Positions 22,880 to 54,414 of a stretch of DNA of 64,000 nucleotides are shown one piece after another; position 1 is the stretch's first letter, and every line of letters starts with the position of its first letter. A program made the translations under genes and the position numbers. This DNA comes from Toxonevra muliebris (Eukaryota; Arthropoda; Insecta; Diptera; Pallopteridae). Where the stretch lies: contig OY829326.1 of assembly GCA_963691655.1 (NCBI GenBank), positions 14,372,878-14,436,877 on the forward strand. The letters are read 5' to 3'. The notes beneath the pieces were generated by a model. That model was not told the DNA's origin. It worked only from the letters and a program-made list of their open reading frames with translations, and ran no database searches.

Positions 22880-25767
22880 AACGTTAGAGCACAAACTCGA
22901 ACAATTGCAATTGACATCACACAACGAAGTGGTGCTGGCCAATACTCACAGTGGCAAAATAAAAGGCACAAAACGATGTAGCGTCTACAATGACATCTAC
23001 TACAGTTTCGAGCGTATACCTTATGCACAGCCACCTGTGGGGGAGTTAAGATTTCGTGCACCAAAAGCGATTGCAGCATGGAAAAATATACGCGATTGCA
23101 CACATTACGGAACAAAGCCAATGCAATGTACATTCCTGGACAGTGCAAATATCGAGGGATCAGAGGATTGCCTACATTTGAATGTATACACGAATAGTGT
23201 AAGTATGCAACTGTGTGTGTCTGTACGTGAATATGCATGGTAGAAGTGTTCTGTGGCATTGAAATTCCATGCAGCAGCAAGAGAATGATGCCAATATAAA
23301 AACAACTCTATCTAGTGGATGATGTAAATGTAGTGCAACTGCGTTTTGCTGTTGGTTTTTCTAGGTGATGCCCACCACACCGCGTCCAGTAATGGTCTGG
23401 ATATATGGCGGTGGTTTTGTATGCGGTGAAGCTACACGTGAATGGTATGCGCCGGATTACTTTATGAAAAAGGATATTGTGCTAGTGACTATGCAATATC
23501 GTTTGGGAGCCTTAGGTAAACCAACAATACATTCATACATACATACAAGCATAAACAGAAAACACATACAATATACATACACACTTACTTGGAAATGCAC
23601 ATATATTTCTTTCATTTTAGGATTCGTAAGCTTTAAAAATCCTCATTTGCATATACCTGGCAATGCTGGCCTCAAAGATCAAATAATGGCTTTGAAATGG
23701 ATTAAGCGTAGTTGCGCTCGTTTTGGTGGCGATCCAAACCGCATAACAGTTTTCGGTGAGGGAAGTGGTGCTTCTTCACTGCATTTGCTAATGTTGAGCG
23801 ATAATGCCAGAGGTCTTTTTCAACGTGCCATTTCTCAGTCTAGCATTACCGTAGATTGCTCGCTTACGAGGGATTCTCGAAACTCTTATGCTTTAGCTCA
23901 AGCAGCTGGATACAGTGGTGCAAATATGGAAAATGAAATATTAAAATTTTTACTCAATTGTACAGCTACGCAAATTATTGCTGCCCAGACAAAATGTGTT
24001 TTTATAGAAGATCATCTACGTAATAGAGTTTTTGGTGCATTTGGTCCCTGCATAGAACCTTATGTTACACAACATACAGTTTTGGGTAAATCACCTGCAG
24101 AATTGCATGAACATGCGTGGGGTAACGCAATTCCATTGTTGATTGGTGGCACGTCCAATGAGGGACTCTTCTTTATGCCATGTGAGTTCTAAGACTTGTA
24201 TTCTTAGCAAATTGCCTAAACACAATGATGCTCATTGGAGAAATTTTGACTGCTTTTAATATCAGTAATTCAAATTTAACTTAGTTGACCACAGAAGACA
24301 TTGCAACTCCTCGTCATATTTCATATGAAAACTTATATTTCATTAATTTTTATTTTAAATATATTTGTAAAAGAAATGCCCAAAAAAGTAATGAAATAAA
24401 GTACAAATGAGTATAAATCACTGACGATAGAAAAAAATCAATGTACGTGAACCAAATGAGCGATGTCGGTTCATTATATTCAGAATACTTTCGATTTAGC
24501 AAAAATAAACGCCATGAATTTTTAGAATTAATTTAATAAAATAATCCTCTAATATTTTTCTATAACTTTTACCTGCGGAACTAATAATTGCGCCAACTAA
24601 TCAGAACCGTCCTCAATTGACTAATACTGTCTTGTCAAGATAGCGTGTAAGAAAAATGAGGCAATCTGCCGAAAATTTATCTGATTAGTCGTAATGTAGA
24701 AGATGTACTACAAAAACAGATTAAAACTGAAAAAGATGTGAACATTTTTGAATTTTTGTTATTACTACATAGTTGAATTTTCATTTTTAGTAAATACTTT
24801 GTTATCTTATTTATTATATTACTTCTCCTAATACTTTGATACAATATTTTTTTGTCAAAATGACTCACTCTGGGCATCAAATCATTTTGATCTGTACTAT
24901 GTAAATAGTTATATTACATATATACCAATTAAAAATCCATATTTTTTATTACTTCTAGTTGTCAAACAATTCCCCGACATTGTTGCTAAAGCCATGGAAA
25001 CTTGTGCCATATTTGTACCGAAACAGACAACTATTAGTCGTGATAGTTCTGAATGCAAGCAGAAAGGATTAAAATTGCGTAAATTGTATGTGAAGGGAGA
25101 AAATGCAACTACTGATGAATTTTATGATGTAAGTTTAGATAATACTTTGGTACATACTCGTACAAAGTTAATACCAAATTTCTAATTTAAATTTCAGATT
25201 ATATCTCATGCACATTACTGGCATACAATACAAACAACGATCAATGAACGCTTACGAACGCATACAAAGAAAACACCAGTCACCTATTTGTATCGTTTCG
25301 ATTTTAAATCGAAAAAACTAATACATCCCTTTCGTTTAATGCGTTGCGGTGATGATGATGGCGATGATGACGGTAGGAAGTTGTTGGTACATGGTGTTGC
25401 ACACACAGACGAACTTGCCTATCTCTTTTATAATGTGCTTGCTCACCGCATGGAACGCAATAGCATCGAATATCACACCATTAAACGCATGATTGGTTTA
25501 TGGACAACATTTGCCCAGACTGGAAATCCAAATGGCGTAAAAATTAATGGCATGAAAAACATTAAATGGCGGCCATTGAGTAGAGGGAATGAGACATGGA
25601 AATGTTTGAATATAAGTGATGAATTGAAATTTATAGAGTTGCCTGAAATGGCAAAATTGAAAGCATGGCAAGAGGAGTTGTATGGCTTAAGGCACGAGCT
25701 ATTGCCAGAAAGTAGTTTTGGACTCGCCACTGATTTGAGTGTAGTGTATGCAAAATCGTCATTGTAA
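22880..25767 (+). CDS. Alpha-esterase-type carboxylesterase, catalytic serine position altered (5' exon missing)
   Basis: Carboxylesterase/cholinesterase-like alpha/beta hydrolase, closest in wording to insect alpha-esterases. Exons that join in frame: 22,880-23,198; 23,365-23,515; 23,621-24,181; 24,959-25,128; 25,198-25,767 (about 590 codons). The first exon, with the start methionine, was not found; the acceptor 'ttcttttatgcag' ends at 22,879. Family landmarks include YAQPPVGELRF, EGSEDCLHLNVYTN, PGNAGLKDQIMALKWI and FGGDPNRITVFGE. The acid (GGTSNEGLFF, Glu codon 24,160) and the histidine (HGVAHTDELAYLF, His codon 25,402) are kept. The nucleophile elbow is GEGSG instead of GESAG, putting Gly (codon 23,761) where Ser belongs, and the oxyanion HGGGF is YGGGF. 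There are no stops or frameshifts, so this looks like an expressed pseudoenzyme rather than a pseudogene. An acidic DDDGDDDG run follows the RLMRCG motif. Confidence 0.85.
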
Positions 25768-25886
25768 ATGTTCATGTTGCTGATAAGGATGGGGATGAAG
25801 ATGGTGACGATGATGTTGATGGGGATGCGCATAAAAGAGGAATTTAGATTTTTTTAAATTAATTTGTGTCACATTGAAAAGCATGC

Positions 25887-25892
25887 AATAAA
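25887..25892 (+). promoter_or_regulatory. Polyadenylation signal candidate for the esterase
   Basis: AATAAA lies 120 nt after the esterase stop codon. A second AATAAA is at 26,013-26,018. Confidence 0.5.
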
Positions 25893-26505
25893 TTAATTAA
25901 TCTCAATTGTCAAATGTAATTTTCTTTTCTTTTTATATTGTGAGAATGTGACACATAAATTTACATTAACCGTTTGCTCTTTAAGCTGATTAAGTATATG
26001 GAATTACACAGAAATAAAGTCAAGAAATTTTAATTTAATTAATTTTCAAATTAATTTTAGATATAAAACCATTTCTTATATAAAAAGCTTTCCCCAAAAT
26101 GCGCTATTCCTTCTAATATTATGAAAAAATATTGTATTTTTTGAGTCGCTATGATTTGTAAATTGAAAAAGACACCAATCATTGAAATGGAAACGATTTC
26201 ACCCTTTGCAAGTTAAAAAATATTATTCCCAATAATTTAAAAGAGAGTATTCAAATCTCACTCAGTTTTATTTGCTGAATTTAGAGAAACGCAACTCAGG
26301 TAAACAAAAAAAAAAAAATAAAAAGTACTCACTTTTCTCATTTAAAGCGCGGTTCACGCCAAATTGGCACGCTTTGTTGTGGTCACCACGTCGCTCCTAG
26401 TCATAAGAACAACAAATTTTATACTAATATTTGTTTACAATACCGCTACCGTTAGTTGATAAATTTTTCATATTAATTGATCGCAAGTTGGTTATTGTGT
26501 GCACA

Positions 26506-27362
26506 ATGGAAGCTGCAAATAGAAAATTGATTGTAAACAAATTTATTGAAAATCTGTCGTGGTCTGGTTCAAAGATTGCAAAAGTGTTAAATATCTCCAA
26601 AAGAACGGTATGTAGAGCTATAAAACGATATAAAGAAACTCTTAGTGTTGAAAGAGCTAAAAAAGTTGTGAGACAAAACGGGAACCACCAACCTAAAATT
26701 AAAGGCAAAGATCTTGAGGTCCATCAAAAGCAATCCCGGACTATCGGATAGCGATCGTGCCAAAAAATTCAATACCAGCAAAAGTGCTGCTAGACGAATA
26801 CGCATAAAAGCTGGGCTAAAGTGCGATCGTGCTATAAAATATCCAAATAGAACAGACAAACAGAATTTGCTGGCCAAAAAACGTGCTCGTCTTCTTTATA
26901 ATAATGTTTTGACCAAATTCCATGAATGCATTATTGTGGATGACGAATCATACATAAAATTTGATCTTAAACAGCTTCCAGATCAAAAATTTTATATGGC
27001 AACGAATCGTGGTAATGTACCCTCAAAATTTAAGTACATAAAAATGAATAAATTTGCAAAGAAAGCAATGGTGTGGCAGGCTATTTGCAGCTGTGGTCTC
27101 AAATCCAGGACATTTGTGACATCCTCTTCTATGACGTCTGATATTTTCATGAAATAGTGCCTTTCGAAACAACTATTGCCATTTTTTCGTCACCACCATT
27201 CGCCAGTGAAGTTTTGGCCTAATTTAGCCAGTTGCCACTACTCTAAGAAAACCATGGATTAGTATCAGACAAATAAAGTAGATGTAGTGCCCAAATATAT
27301 GAATCCACCCAATTTTCCCCAGCTTCTACCGATAAATAATGTACTTTCATTCAGTGTTTTTT
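26506..27362 (+). pseudogene. Decayed Tc1/mariner-superfamily transposase
   Basis: The start ATG at 26,506 opens a helix-turn-helix DNA-binding region (IAKVLNISKRTVCRAI). The frame shifts by one base near 26,713 and continues from about 26,714 with SIKSNPGLSDSDRAKKF and the first catalytic aspartate in VDDESYIKFD. An in-frame TAG follows IFMK at 27,155. Beyond it the frame still reads family sequence: RHHHSPVKFWPNLASCHYSK, where the expected second Asp is Asn, a second stop after KKTMD, then NPPNFPQLLPINN, where the final acidic residue is also Asn. About 37 residues separate the second and third catalytic positions, fitting a DD37-type subgroup. No convincing terminal inverted repeats were found. 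The copy is inactive. Confidence 0.75.
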
Positions 27363-28996
27363 AATTGCATTATTCCATTTTTTATTGTAAACCAGAGAAA
27401 ATAAAATTTATATACTGAAAATAAAATTTGCATTAAATATTCAATGCAATTTACTTACTTAACAAAAGCAGATTAATAAATTGTTACAAAATGATATACA
27501 CAAGTTTTGGCGCCAGTAAAATATTCACAAGCGTTGCTAGTTAAATTATAAATGCTTCGTTGAATATTCGAACTCGCTCACACTACGAGTTGCATTAAAA
27601 AATAATTAACTTAAAAAAATGTGAGCTTGCTCACATGCGCGTAATACATGCATTCAGTGAATGGCGCTGTAGATAGAGCGCAGGTTGATATCTTTCCGAG
27701 ATAACGTGCTACTGGTTTTTTCTTTGTTGCATGCCGCAGGCTATCTTGAACTTATCAAATATTATCTTAATAACTTGATAAACATTACAAAAATATTGTA
27801 GATTAAACGATTATTCAAACAATTAAAAATAATCCACTTTGCTTTAATTATAATTTAATAATAAGTTTAAGGTAATTAATTGTAAAGTGTTAATAAAATT
27901 ATGATAATTTGTTTTTCTCAAATGGAAATTTTCAACAATTGTTAAGTGATAAAGAAACGCTAAAATGGTATTTATGGGCATTATAAATAAATTTTATAAC
28001 TGGAAATTGTAATTATAATATATGTATATGCATTGAGCACTTTGTGTGACTCGTAATTTTTCTGATTTATAGTATGAATTCGTAATATTTTTAAATTGAA
28101 GAAATTCACAATTATTGGTGGATATGGAATTCAGCTGTATTCAATGAACTACTCTGGTACCTCACACTTTGAAAGCTTTTTTTTTTAATTATAAAACAAC
28201 AGAATATAGAAAACTCACTTTTGACTCATATTGATAAATGCACATGGAATATTAAAGCCTATAATCACAGGTTTTTTTACACCAAGAATGACTTTGAACT
28301 CATTAGTTGTCCATCACATAGATTTTTTTGAGAGATTGTGGGGATAAAACTTAAGATTGTGAATCCTGTAGCAAGAGACTAAAATAAAATAAATAAAAAT
28401 CCGTAGTGAATGCGAATTAAAACCAGACCGTTAAACTTTATGAGCGTTCTTTGGAGCGTTCCAGGAGGCAAATTCTTGAGCACCTCAACCAAGAAGGTAT
28501 TTATTCCTAAATTATATTTCCTTGTAGTTGATTTTATATATAATTATGGAGCTAAACGGTTATTTACATTGAAATTTTCGCGATAATGAGCTCACACATG
28601 AGCTTGTTAAATATTTCCTTAAATATTTATTCCACAAATAATGGATGGAAAAATTACTAAATTACCAACAACAATTTCGAGTAATGTTCTCTGCTATGGT
28701 TTATGTCCATGATCATTTTTTTACACTGTATTATCGACTAAATCAGACGAATGTGAATAAGCTGCTATAAATTCATCTCATCTTATACGAGTTGGTACAT
28801 TTTACATAGAATAACCAGTATTTAGATTAAGATAAATTTAAAGAAAACCTTTTCCGAAAACTTTTCCATTTCCTTATCAAATATCTTAACGAAATTAAAA
28901 TTACGAAGCTATAAAGCACTAAAGTTTCATTAAACCTGAATTACTAATAAGTCATTCAAAATCAGAATTTTATACTGAATTGAAACTACATATGAA

Positions 28997-29218
28997 GCGC
29001 TCAGAGTAAAAGTGAAGCATAAAATTTACTAGAGGAAAGAATTCTTGCAGTTACTTTCGACTACAGAGATATAGCTGAGAACGCACGAAGAGTTGTAATT
29101 TGCGCACACATACAAAACCAAATAGGCAAAGCAGAACGAGACATCGATTTGGGTTTATGAAATTTTCTATTTTACCTTTCCTCTAGTAAATTTTATGTTT
29201 CACTTTTCCTCTGAGCGC
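28997..29218. mobile_element. MITE with 43-bp terminal inverted repeats
   Basis: The left arm 28,997-29,039 and the reverse complement of the right arm 29,176-29,218 agree at 41 of 43 positions, beginning GCGCTCAGAG and ending CTAGAGGAAAG. The 136-bp centre is non-coding. No clear direct target duplication is visible, so I do not assign a superfamily. Confidence 0.7.
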
Positions 29219-29424
29219 GTTATATGTTGTCTTGTCCGAAAAATGTAAATCCGAATTCAAGTTTTATCAGATTTAAAGACCTAACATACTTGGGATAAAT
29301 AATTCAACAAGTTTTGCGGTACAAACTTACACAAATACAAAATCATTTAAAATTTGTTCATATTTTTTGTAATTTATTTAAACTTGGTAATTTATGTTTT
29401 GATATATTGAAGCAATTCATTAAC

Positions 29425-29430
29425 TTTATT
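29425..29430 (-). promoter_or_regulatory. Polyadenylation signal candidate for the dynein heavy chain
   Basis: AATAAA on the minus strand about 110 nt after the dynein stop codon; no nearer canonical signal was noted. Confidence 0.5.
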
Positions 29431-29537
29431 AATGCATACAAGTGGATTACTGATTATTGTTATTAATTTGATATTGTAATTAGTTTTGAATAAAATATAT
29501 AAGAGTTCAACTCTTTAAAATTTCAAGTCATGTTTAT

Positions 29538-49007
<19,470 letters not shown>

Positions 49008-49531
49008 TATGTTTTTTTTATGGGCTTTTAAAGTTTTTGTGTGTTTTAAATAATTTTTTCACAATAGTAATGAAATTTTTCACGAGCTATAATTGATTAC
49101 GTCTGCAATTATCGAAAAGAAAATCACAAATGTCAGAAAACGGCAGTAATGTCAATTCTTAAGAAATTTCCCTATGAATTAAAACTTTATAATAATTTCA
49201 AACTATCCTATCTTTTCAATTAATTCATATACTTTAGCTTATAAATAGCTCTTAGGACACGAAATGAGAAAGCTATCACTTTCAAAACTAATCACAAATT
49301 CCAATTGGACAATTTGAAAATGTAAATTTTGTTCGCATATATTCCCTTTTGATGAATTTTCAGTTCCACTCATCTCGGTGAAATTTCGGTCTGGTAATAC
49401 TGTTCTGCTATGAGCGAAAGAGATTCTCATTGCATCAGCTGTTTTTGGAACTCGTTGCATGAAGCAGATAAAATTATAGCTTAGTTATTTATTTGTGCAT
49501 ATAGAATAGATTTTGAATTAAAAGTACAAAA
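49008..49531. promoter_or_regulatory. Shared head-to-head promoter region of dynein and mitochondrial LeuRS
   Basis: Only 524 bp separate the two start codons, which point away from each other, so both 5' UTRs and core promoters must lie here unless upstream non-coding exons exist. I see no clear TATA box at a fitting distance. The divergent pairing of two housekeeping genes fits a bidirectional promoter, but this is inferred from spacing alone. Confidence 0.6.
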
Positions 49532-52490
49532 ATGCACATTATTCAACATATGCGACTAATGCAACCACTAAAGCGCTTTTGGGGACGACGTTTATTGACT
49601 CAAGGTTGCACTGCAACAGAGGTATGAACTGTAGTTCACGTTGCCTAATGTTCATTACCTAATTTGTGTTTTGTTGCCCAATATAGAATCTCGAGCTCTC
49701 CAACGAAGTAAAACATCAAATTGAAACACACTGGCGTTCAAAAATCTGCTATGGTCAATTCGATCCTGTTCGGCCAGACAACAAATTCTATGTGCTCTCA
49801 ATGTTCCCCTATCCGTCAGGAAATCTACACATGGGCCATGTACGTGTTTACACAATCAGTGACACAGTAGCACGGTTCAATCGAATGTGTGGCAAGAATG
49901 TCTTCCAACCCATTGGGTGGGATGCTTTTGGACTTCCTGCTGAAAATGCTGCAATACAGCGGAATGTTGAGCCAGGAGAGTGGACGCAACAAAATATTGC
50001 ACAAATGAAACAACAGCTAGAAGCGTTAAGTTGCTCATTTGATTGGAAACATGAAATGTCTACATGCAATCCAAATTATTACAAGTGGACGCAAAAATTG
50101 TTTCTAATGCTGCGCAAAGAAGGATTGGCCTATCAAAATGAGGTGAGTTTTTAGAAGAATATCATAAATATTTTTGTAATCTCTTTCAGTATTATCTTTG
50201 AAGGCTTTAGTCAATTGGGACCCTGTAGATAAGACAGTGCTCGCCGATGAGCAAGTCGATGCAAACGGTTGCTCTTGGCGTTCAGGCGCAAAAGTGCAAA
50301 AGAAATTGTTAAAGCAATGGTTTATTCGCACTACCGCCTTTGCCAAGAATCTGCTGGATGGTTTGGAAGATCCAACACTGCAAGATTGGCGTGATATTAT
50401 AAATTTACAACGTCACTGGATTGGCGAATGTGATGGCTATGCTTTTCAGTTGCTCACTTCAGCAACGAATTCATTGCGTGTTTGGACTACACATCCTGAA
50501 CATCTGAAAGACCCACATGCCTTTGTTGTGTTAAAGAGTACTCATTTTCTTTACAAATTAAAAGGAGCATCAAACCTAACAATAGAGAATCCCTTTGCTG
50601 GCACCATAATGCCTGTAGTGTTTAGCGATGTACCGAAGTATGCAGATAAGTGTGATGTTTATTTAGCGGCGCCTACTTTCCGTGAAGACGATAAAGAAAT
50701 GCAGGAATCTTTTGGCCTGAACATCTTTCGAGATGCCAAACCTAGTGAATTGAATGCAAAACAAGCACGTGCAGAAGTATTAGAAGCGGCAACACGCCTC
50801 AAAATCGGAGGTTATCCTGTATCATCAAAACTACAGGATTGGCTAATATCACGACAACGATACTGGGGTACACCTATACCCATCATACATTGCAGTAAGT
50901 GTGGTGCTGTACCAGTACCCGAAGAGCAACTGCCAGTTATGTTACCAGAAAAGTCAGCGTTGGTCGAAAAAAATGAAGAAACTTTGCGCTGCACATGCCC
51001 AACTTGTGGCAACACCAAAGCAAAACGAGAAACCGATACTATGGACACGTTTGTGGACAGTTCATGGTATTACCTTCGTTTTCTCGATGCTAATAATGAC
51101 GAGAAGATTTTCGATGAGAAGCTTATAAATAAATGTATGCCTGTAGATTTGTATATAGGTGGCAAGGAGCATGCAGTACTTCATTTATACTATGCGCGTT
51201 TTATGAATCAGTTTCTTCATAGCCAAGGTTTGGTACCAACGTCTGAGCCTTTCTCACGGCTGCTAGTCCAAGGTATGGTTATGGGAAGGTCGTTTCGAGT
51301 GAAAGGTAGTGGCCGTTATGTGACGGAGGACAAGGTGGAAATTGTCAATGCGAAAAAGAATCAAGCTTTTCTTAAAGAAACCAAAGAACCTGTTGTCATG
51401 ACATGGGAAAAAATGTCCAAATCCAAGTTAAATGGCGTTGATCCCACAGATATGTTTACTGAATATGGAACCGATACGACGAGACTTATAATATTGGGAG
51501 ATGTTGCACCGACATCGCATAGGAATTGGTCAAACGCAAGTAATATATCACTTTTTAAAATCAATCATATAAAGTAAAAATCTTAATATCTTCTCTCTCT
51601 CTCTTGCTACTCACAGCTTTCCCTGGAATAATCAATTGGCAAAAACGATTATGGCTAACAATGCAGGACTTTTTGAGTATACGTTCAAGCGATGAGTTCG
51701 CAGATATGGACACAAATAGTGAGAGTTTCGTTTTAGGAGACGCTAAGTTATTTGATGCTCGCAATTTTTATGTTAAAGGTGCCACATTCAATTATCGTCA
51801 CACTCATCAATTGAGTGTAGCTATATCAAAAATGCAGGGATTGACAAATTCATTACGAGTAATTTTCTTATATTTGCATGTATTTAAGAACAAGTTTTTA
51901 TTAAATAATTTTTTCTCTTTTTTTTTCTTTTTAATTTCAAGCGGACGCCCAAAGAAATCGTTAAACATGGCAAACAATATGAACGTGCATTAGCAAGTCA
52001 AGTGATTATGTTAGCACCGATGGCACCACATTTCGCATCAGAGCTATGGTCCAAATTTGTTGCGGCGCCAAATCGTATTAATTGCAGCTCTGCAGAGTTG
52101 CGATGGGAGCGAGACGTTGTGGAGCAATGTTGGCCAGACGTTGATCAAGCTTATAAATTGGATTTAACAATTAAAGTACAAAATTAAAATAGGATATTTT
52201 TTCATTTCATTAACCGTGATCTTTCTTTAATTTCCTTTCAGGTAAACGGATTTGAAAATTGTGTCATTAAAATACCACGCCCCCATCTCGATAAAGTCAC
52301 GCATAATGATGCAATGGATATTGCATTCAATACCGCTTCGGTAACATCATTTCTAATAGATAAGAAAATACGTACAACAAATTTTACTCTGTATCCTGGT
52401 ATTGAGGCTGTTTTAAATATTTACGTTGATAAAATTAAGCAAGAAAAAGAAAATTCCTCAAATTCCAATGAAGAATTCGTTAATAAGTAG
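49532..52490 (+). CDS. LeuRS-m: Mitochondrial leucyl-tRNA synthetase
   Basis: Class I synthetase that charges mitochondrial tRNA-Leu; nuclear-encoded and imported. Exons: 49,532-49,621; 49,687-50,142; 50,204-51,539; 51,617-51,858; 51,942-52,175; 52,242-52,490, giving 868 residues in one frame. The first exon is basic ([16 protein letters not shown]), consistent with a mitochondrial presequence. The HIGH-type motif is HMGH at residues 78-81 ([14 protein letters not shown]) and the KMSKS motif is intact at 585-589 ([11 protein letters not shown]). Family landmarks are [76 protein letters not shown] and [14 protein letters not shown]. The connective/editing segment lies between the two signature motifs. 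It is divergently paired with the dynein gene. AATAAA follows at 52,598-52,603. Confidence 0.94.
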
Positions 52491-52597
52491 CATTAAGTGA
52501 GATTTTGTGCAAATATATGTTTTTATTTATAGAAAAATTTACACAAGGTGAGTTAATTTTTACAGGTTTATATATGCATGTTTGATTGTAGCACTGC

Positions 52598-52603
52598 AAT
52601 AAA
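52598..52603 (+). promoter_or_regulatory. Polyadenylation signal candidate for LeuRS-m
   Basis: AATAAA 107 nt after the stop codon, followed by an AT-rich tract. Confidence 0.55.
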
Positions 52604-53079
52604 AGAAACAATATATATATATTTTTTTTTTTAAATGCGACTGATCATTTTAGCCAATAATTCGTCTTTATGTTTTATTTGACAAGACGACCACTTTCAT
52701 TTAATGCTTCAAAGACTTTCTTCCTTTAACTTCAGGCTCGATTAGATCTTTTCTACAAAGTTCGAATATATTTTCTGCAAAAGATATAAAATATATCTAT
52801 GTTATACTGAAAACTAACTTTAGATGGAAACTTTTCAAACTACTTTTATGAATTTACTAGCATTTCAACATTTATTTTATGAACCAAAGAATAAGGATTA
52901 AAACCGGCCGTTAGAGGGCTCCTCCCAAGCTAACAGAGATACCACCAAAATATACATAGAGAATTCCATTTGGCCCATTTGTTATTTTTCCGTCCCATTA
53001 AAACAATGCAAAAACTCCACGAGTTTAATCAAATTTATGTGTAATCTGCAAGGAGTACTTGCTTAGGGGCTGATTTTGT
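52604..53079. other. Intergenic, nothing recognised
   Basis: AT-rich sequence after the synthetase. No coding, RNA or repeat signal that I can support. Confidence 0.5.
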
Positions 53080-53744
53080 CAAATTATATGATATGTGACA
53101 AATTACTTGAAAAAAATCTCTGACCAAGACCAAAATCCTGTGTAAAATCTGATCAAAATTCAAACTTAATCTTGGATGAAAATTCTAACCAATTTCAGAC
53201 CCAAAACTGAGAATAAATTGAGGCCGAAATTTTGACGAAAATTTAAACAAAATTCGGACCAAAAATCTGATTGGAATACTGATTAAAAATCAAATCAGAA
53301 ATCAGATCAAAATTCAAGCCCAATTCAGACTAAAATTCAAACCAAATTCAGACAAAAAATCGGATAAAATTCTAACTAAAATTCAAATCAAAATTCAGAC
53401 GAAATTTCAAACCATATTCAGGTAAAAAATTAATCCAAATTCTGTTAAGAAGTCAAACCATACTCAAACCAAAGCCAAACCAGAACTCATTTGGCTTTGG
53501 CCAAATACAAACTAAAATTCAAACCAAACTTAGGTCAATAATCAGTTAAAAAATTAGGCCAAAATGAGAGTATAAATAGCCCAAAAATCAAACCAAAATT
53601 TAGACCAAAAAACACATTAGGCCATGAAATAAGACTTGAAAAAAAAGGCCAAAAACCATTATCATGCTTTGTAAAAATTGTAAACTGGCTCTGTAATTTC
53701 AAATGTAATCCAGCTCCTAAATACCCTCTCCGAATCCGCCACTG
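53080..53744 (-). repeat. Dispersed repeat: degenerate TCAGACCAAA array with CCACTG terminus, copy 4
   Basis: The longest and cleanest copy of the array (units such as aaattcagac, caaattcagac, aaaatcagatcaaa), followed by the spacer 'ggccaaaaaccattatcatg' and the terminus 'ctccgaatccgccactg'. It matches copy 1 in order of parts. Read on the minus strand it begins CAGTGGCGGATTCGG. The other end of the element was not found. Confidence 0.6.
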
Positions 53745-54414
53745 GTATAGGATATACATATTTTATGCACTAATGTATCAACCCTCAAAAACAACATTTT
53801 TGAGCTACGAATACATTTCGTCTCTAAATTTTTTTTAAAGGTTAAAGGAATTTTTATTTAAAAAAGAAAAAAATTAAAATAGTGAGTGTCTTCAAAATGG
53901 AATGTACTAAAACCCAATTATAAAAATTTCCATAACTGCAAAGTAATTTCGTCGGAAAAAATTCCACCATCAGGAAACAAACGCAATGTTAAATTCTAGA
54001 CAGTGAAAAAAAACCCATGAAATTGAGGAAAGCTCATATATTGTATTAGTTACCTCTTTAATGAAATTTTTATTGAACTAATTAAGTATATAGATATTGT
54101 ATCTAAATAATAAAATTACACAAACATAAATACTTCTATGTACAAATGCACCTACTGTATATATAAAAATTGGACTATAAATGATTGCATGTAGAACATG
54201 ACTAAATTGTAAGAAGTGTTGAACACAAACGCATATGGTATGTCGCAAATACTCAACGACAAAATAAGCAAACCAACAAACGAAGGAGCGAACGAGCAAA
54301 CCAATTAGGAAATTTATCAACAGACGAACACACAAGCGCTCGAAACACAATGCCCAGCAAAATGTCATCCAATTTTAATATTCACAACTCTTGCTTGCTC
54401 ACTTGCTGCTGTAG
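53745..54414. other. 3' flank of the LRRC49-like gene
   Basis: No additional gene. A minus-strand AATAAA at 54,069-54,074 is a possible polyadenylation signal for the gene upstream on that strand. Confidence 0.45.

Larger units (their letters stand above)
27363..29537. other. Intergenic stretch between transposase remnant and dynein 3' end
   Basis: No gene recognised. It contains the MITE at 28,997-29,218 and the 3' UTR region of the dynein gene at its right end. Confidence 0.55.

Noticed and set aside
22735..23280. 181-residue minus-strand open frame over the esterase
   Set aside because: It is antisense to a clear esterase exon and has no family resemblance; the plus-strand frame explains the sequence.
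26424..26877. Minus-strand open frames over the transposase remnant
   Set aside because: Antisense to the recognisable transposase on the plus strand.
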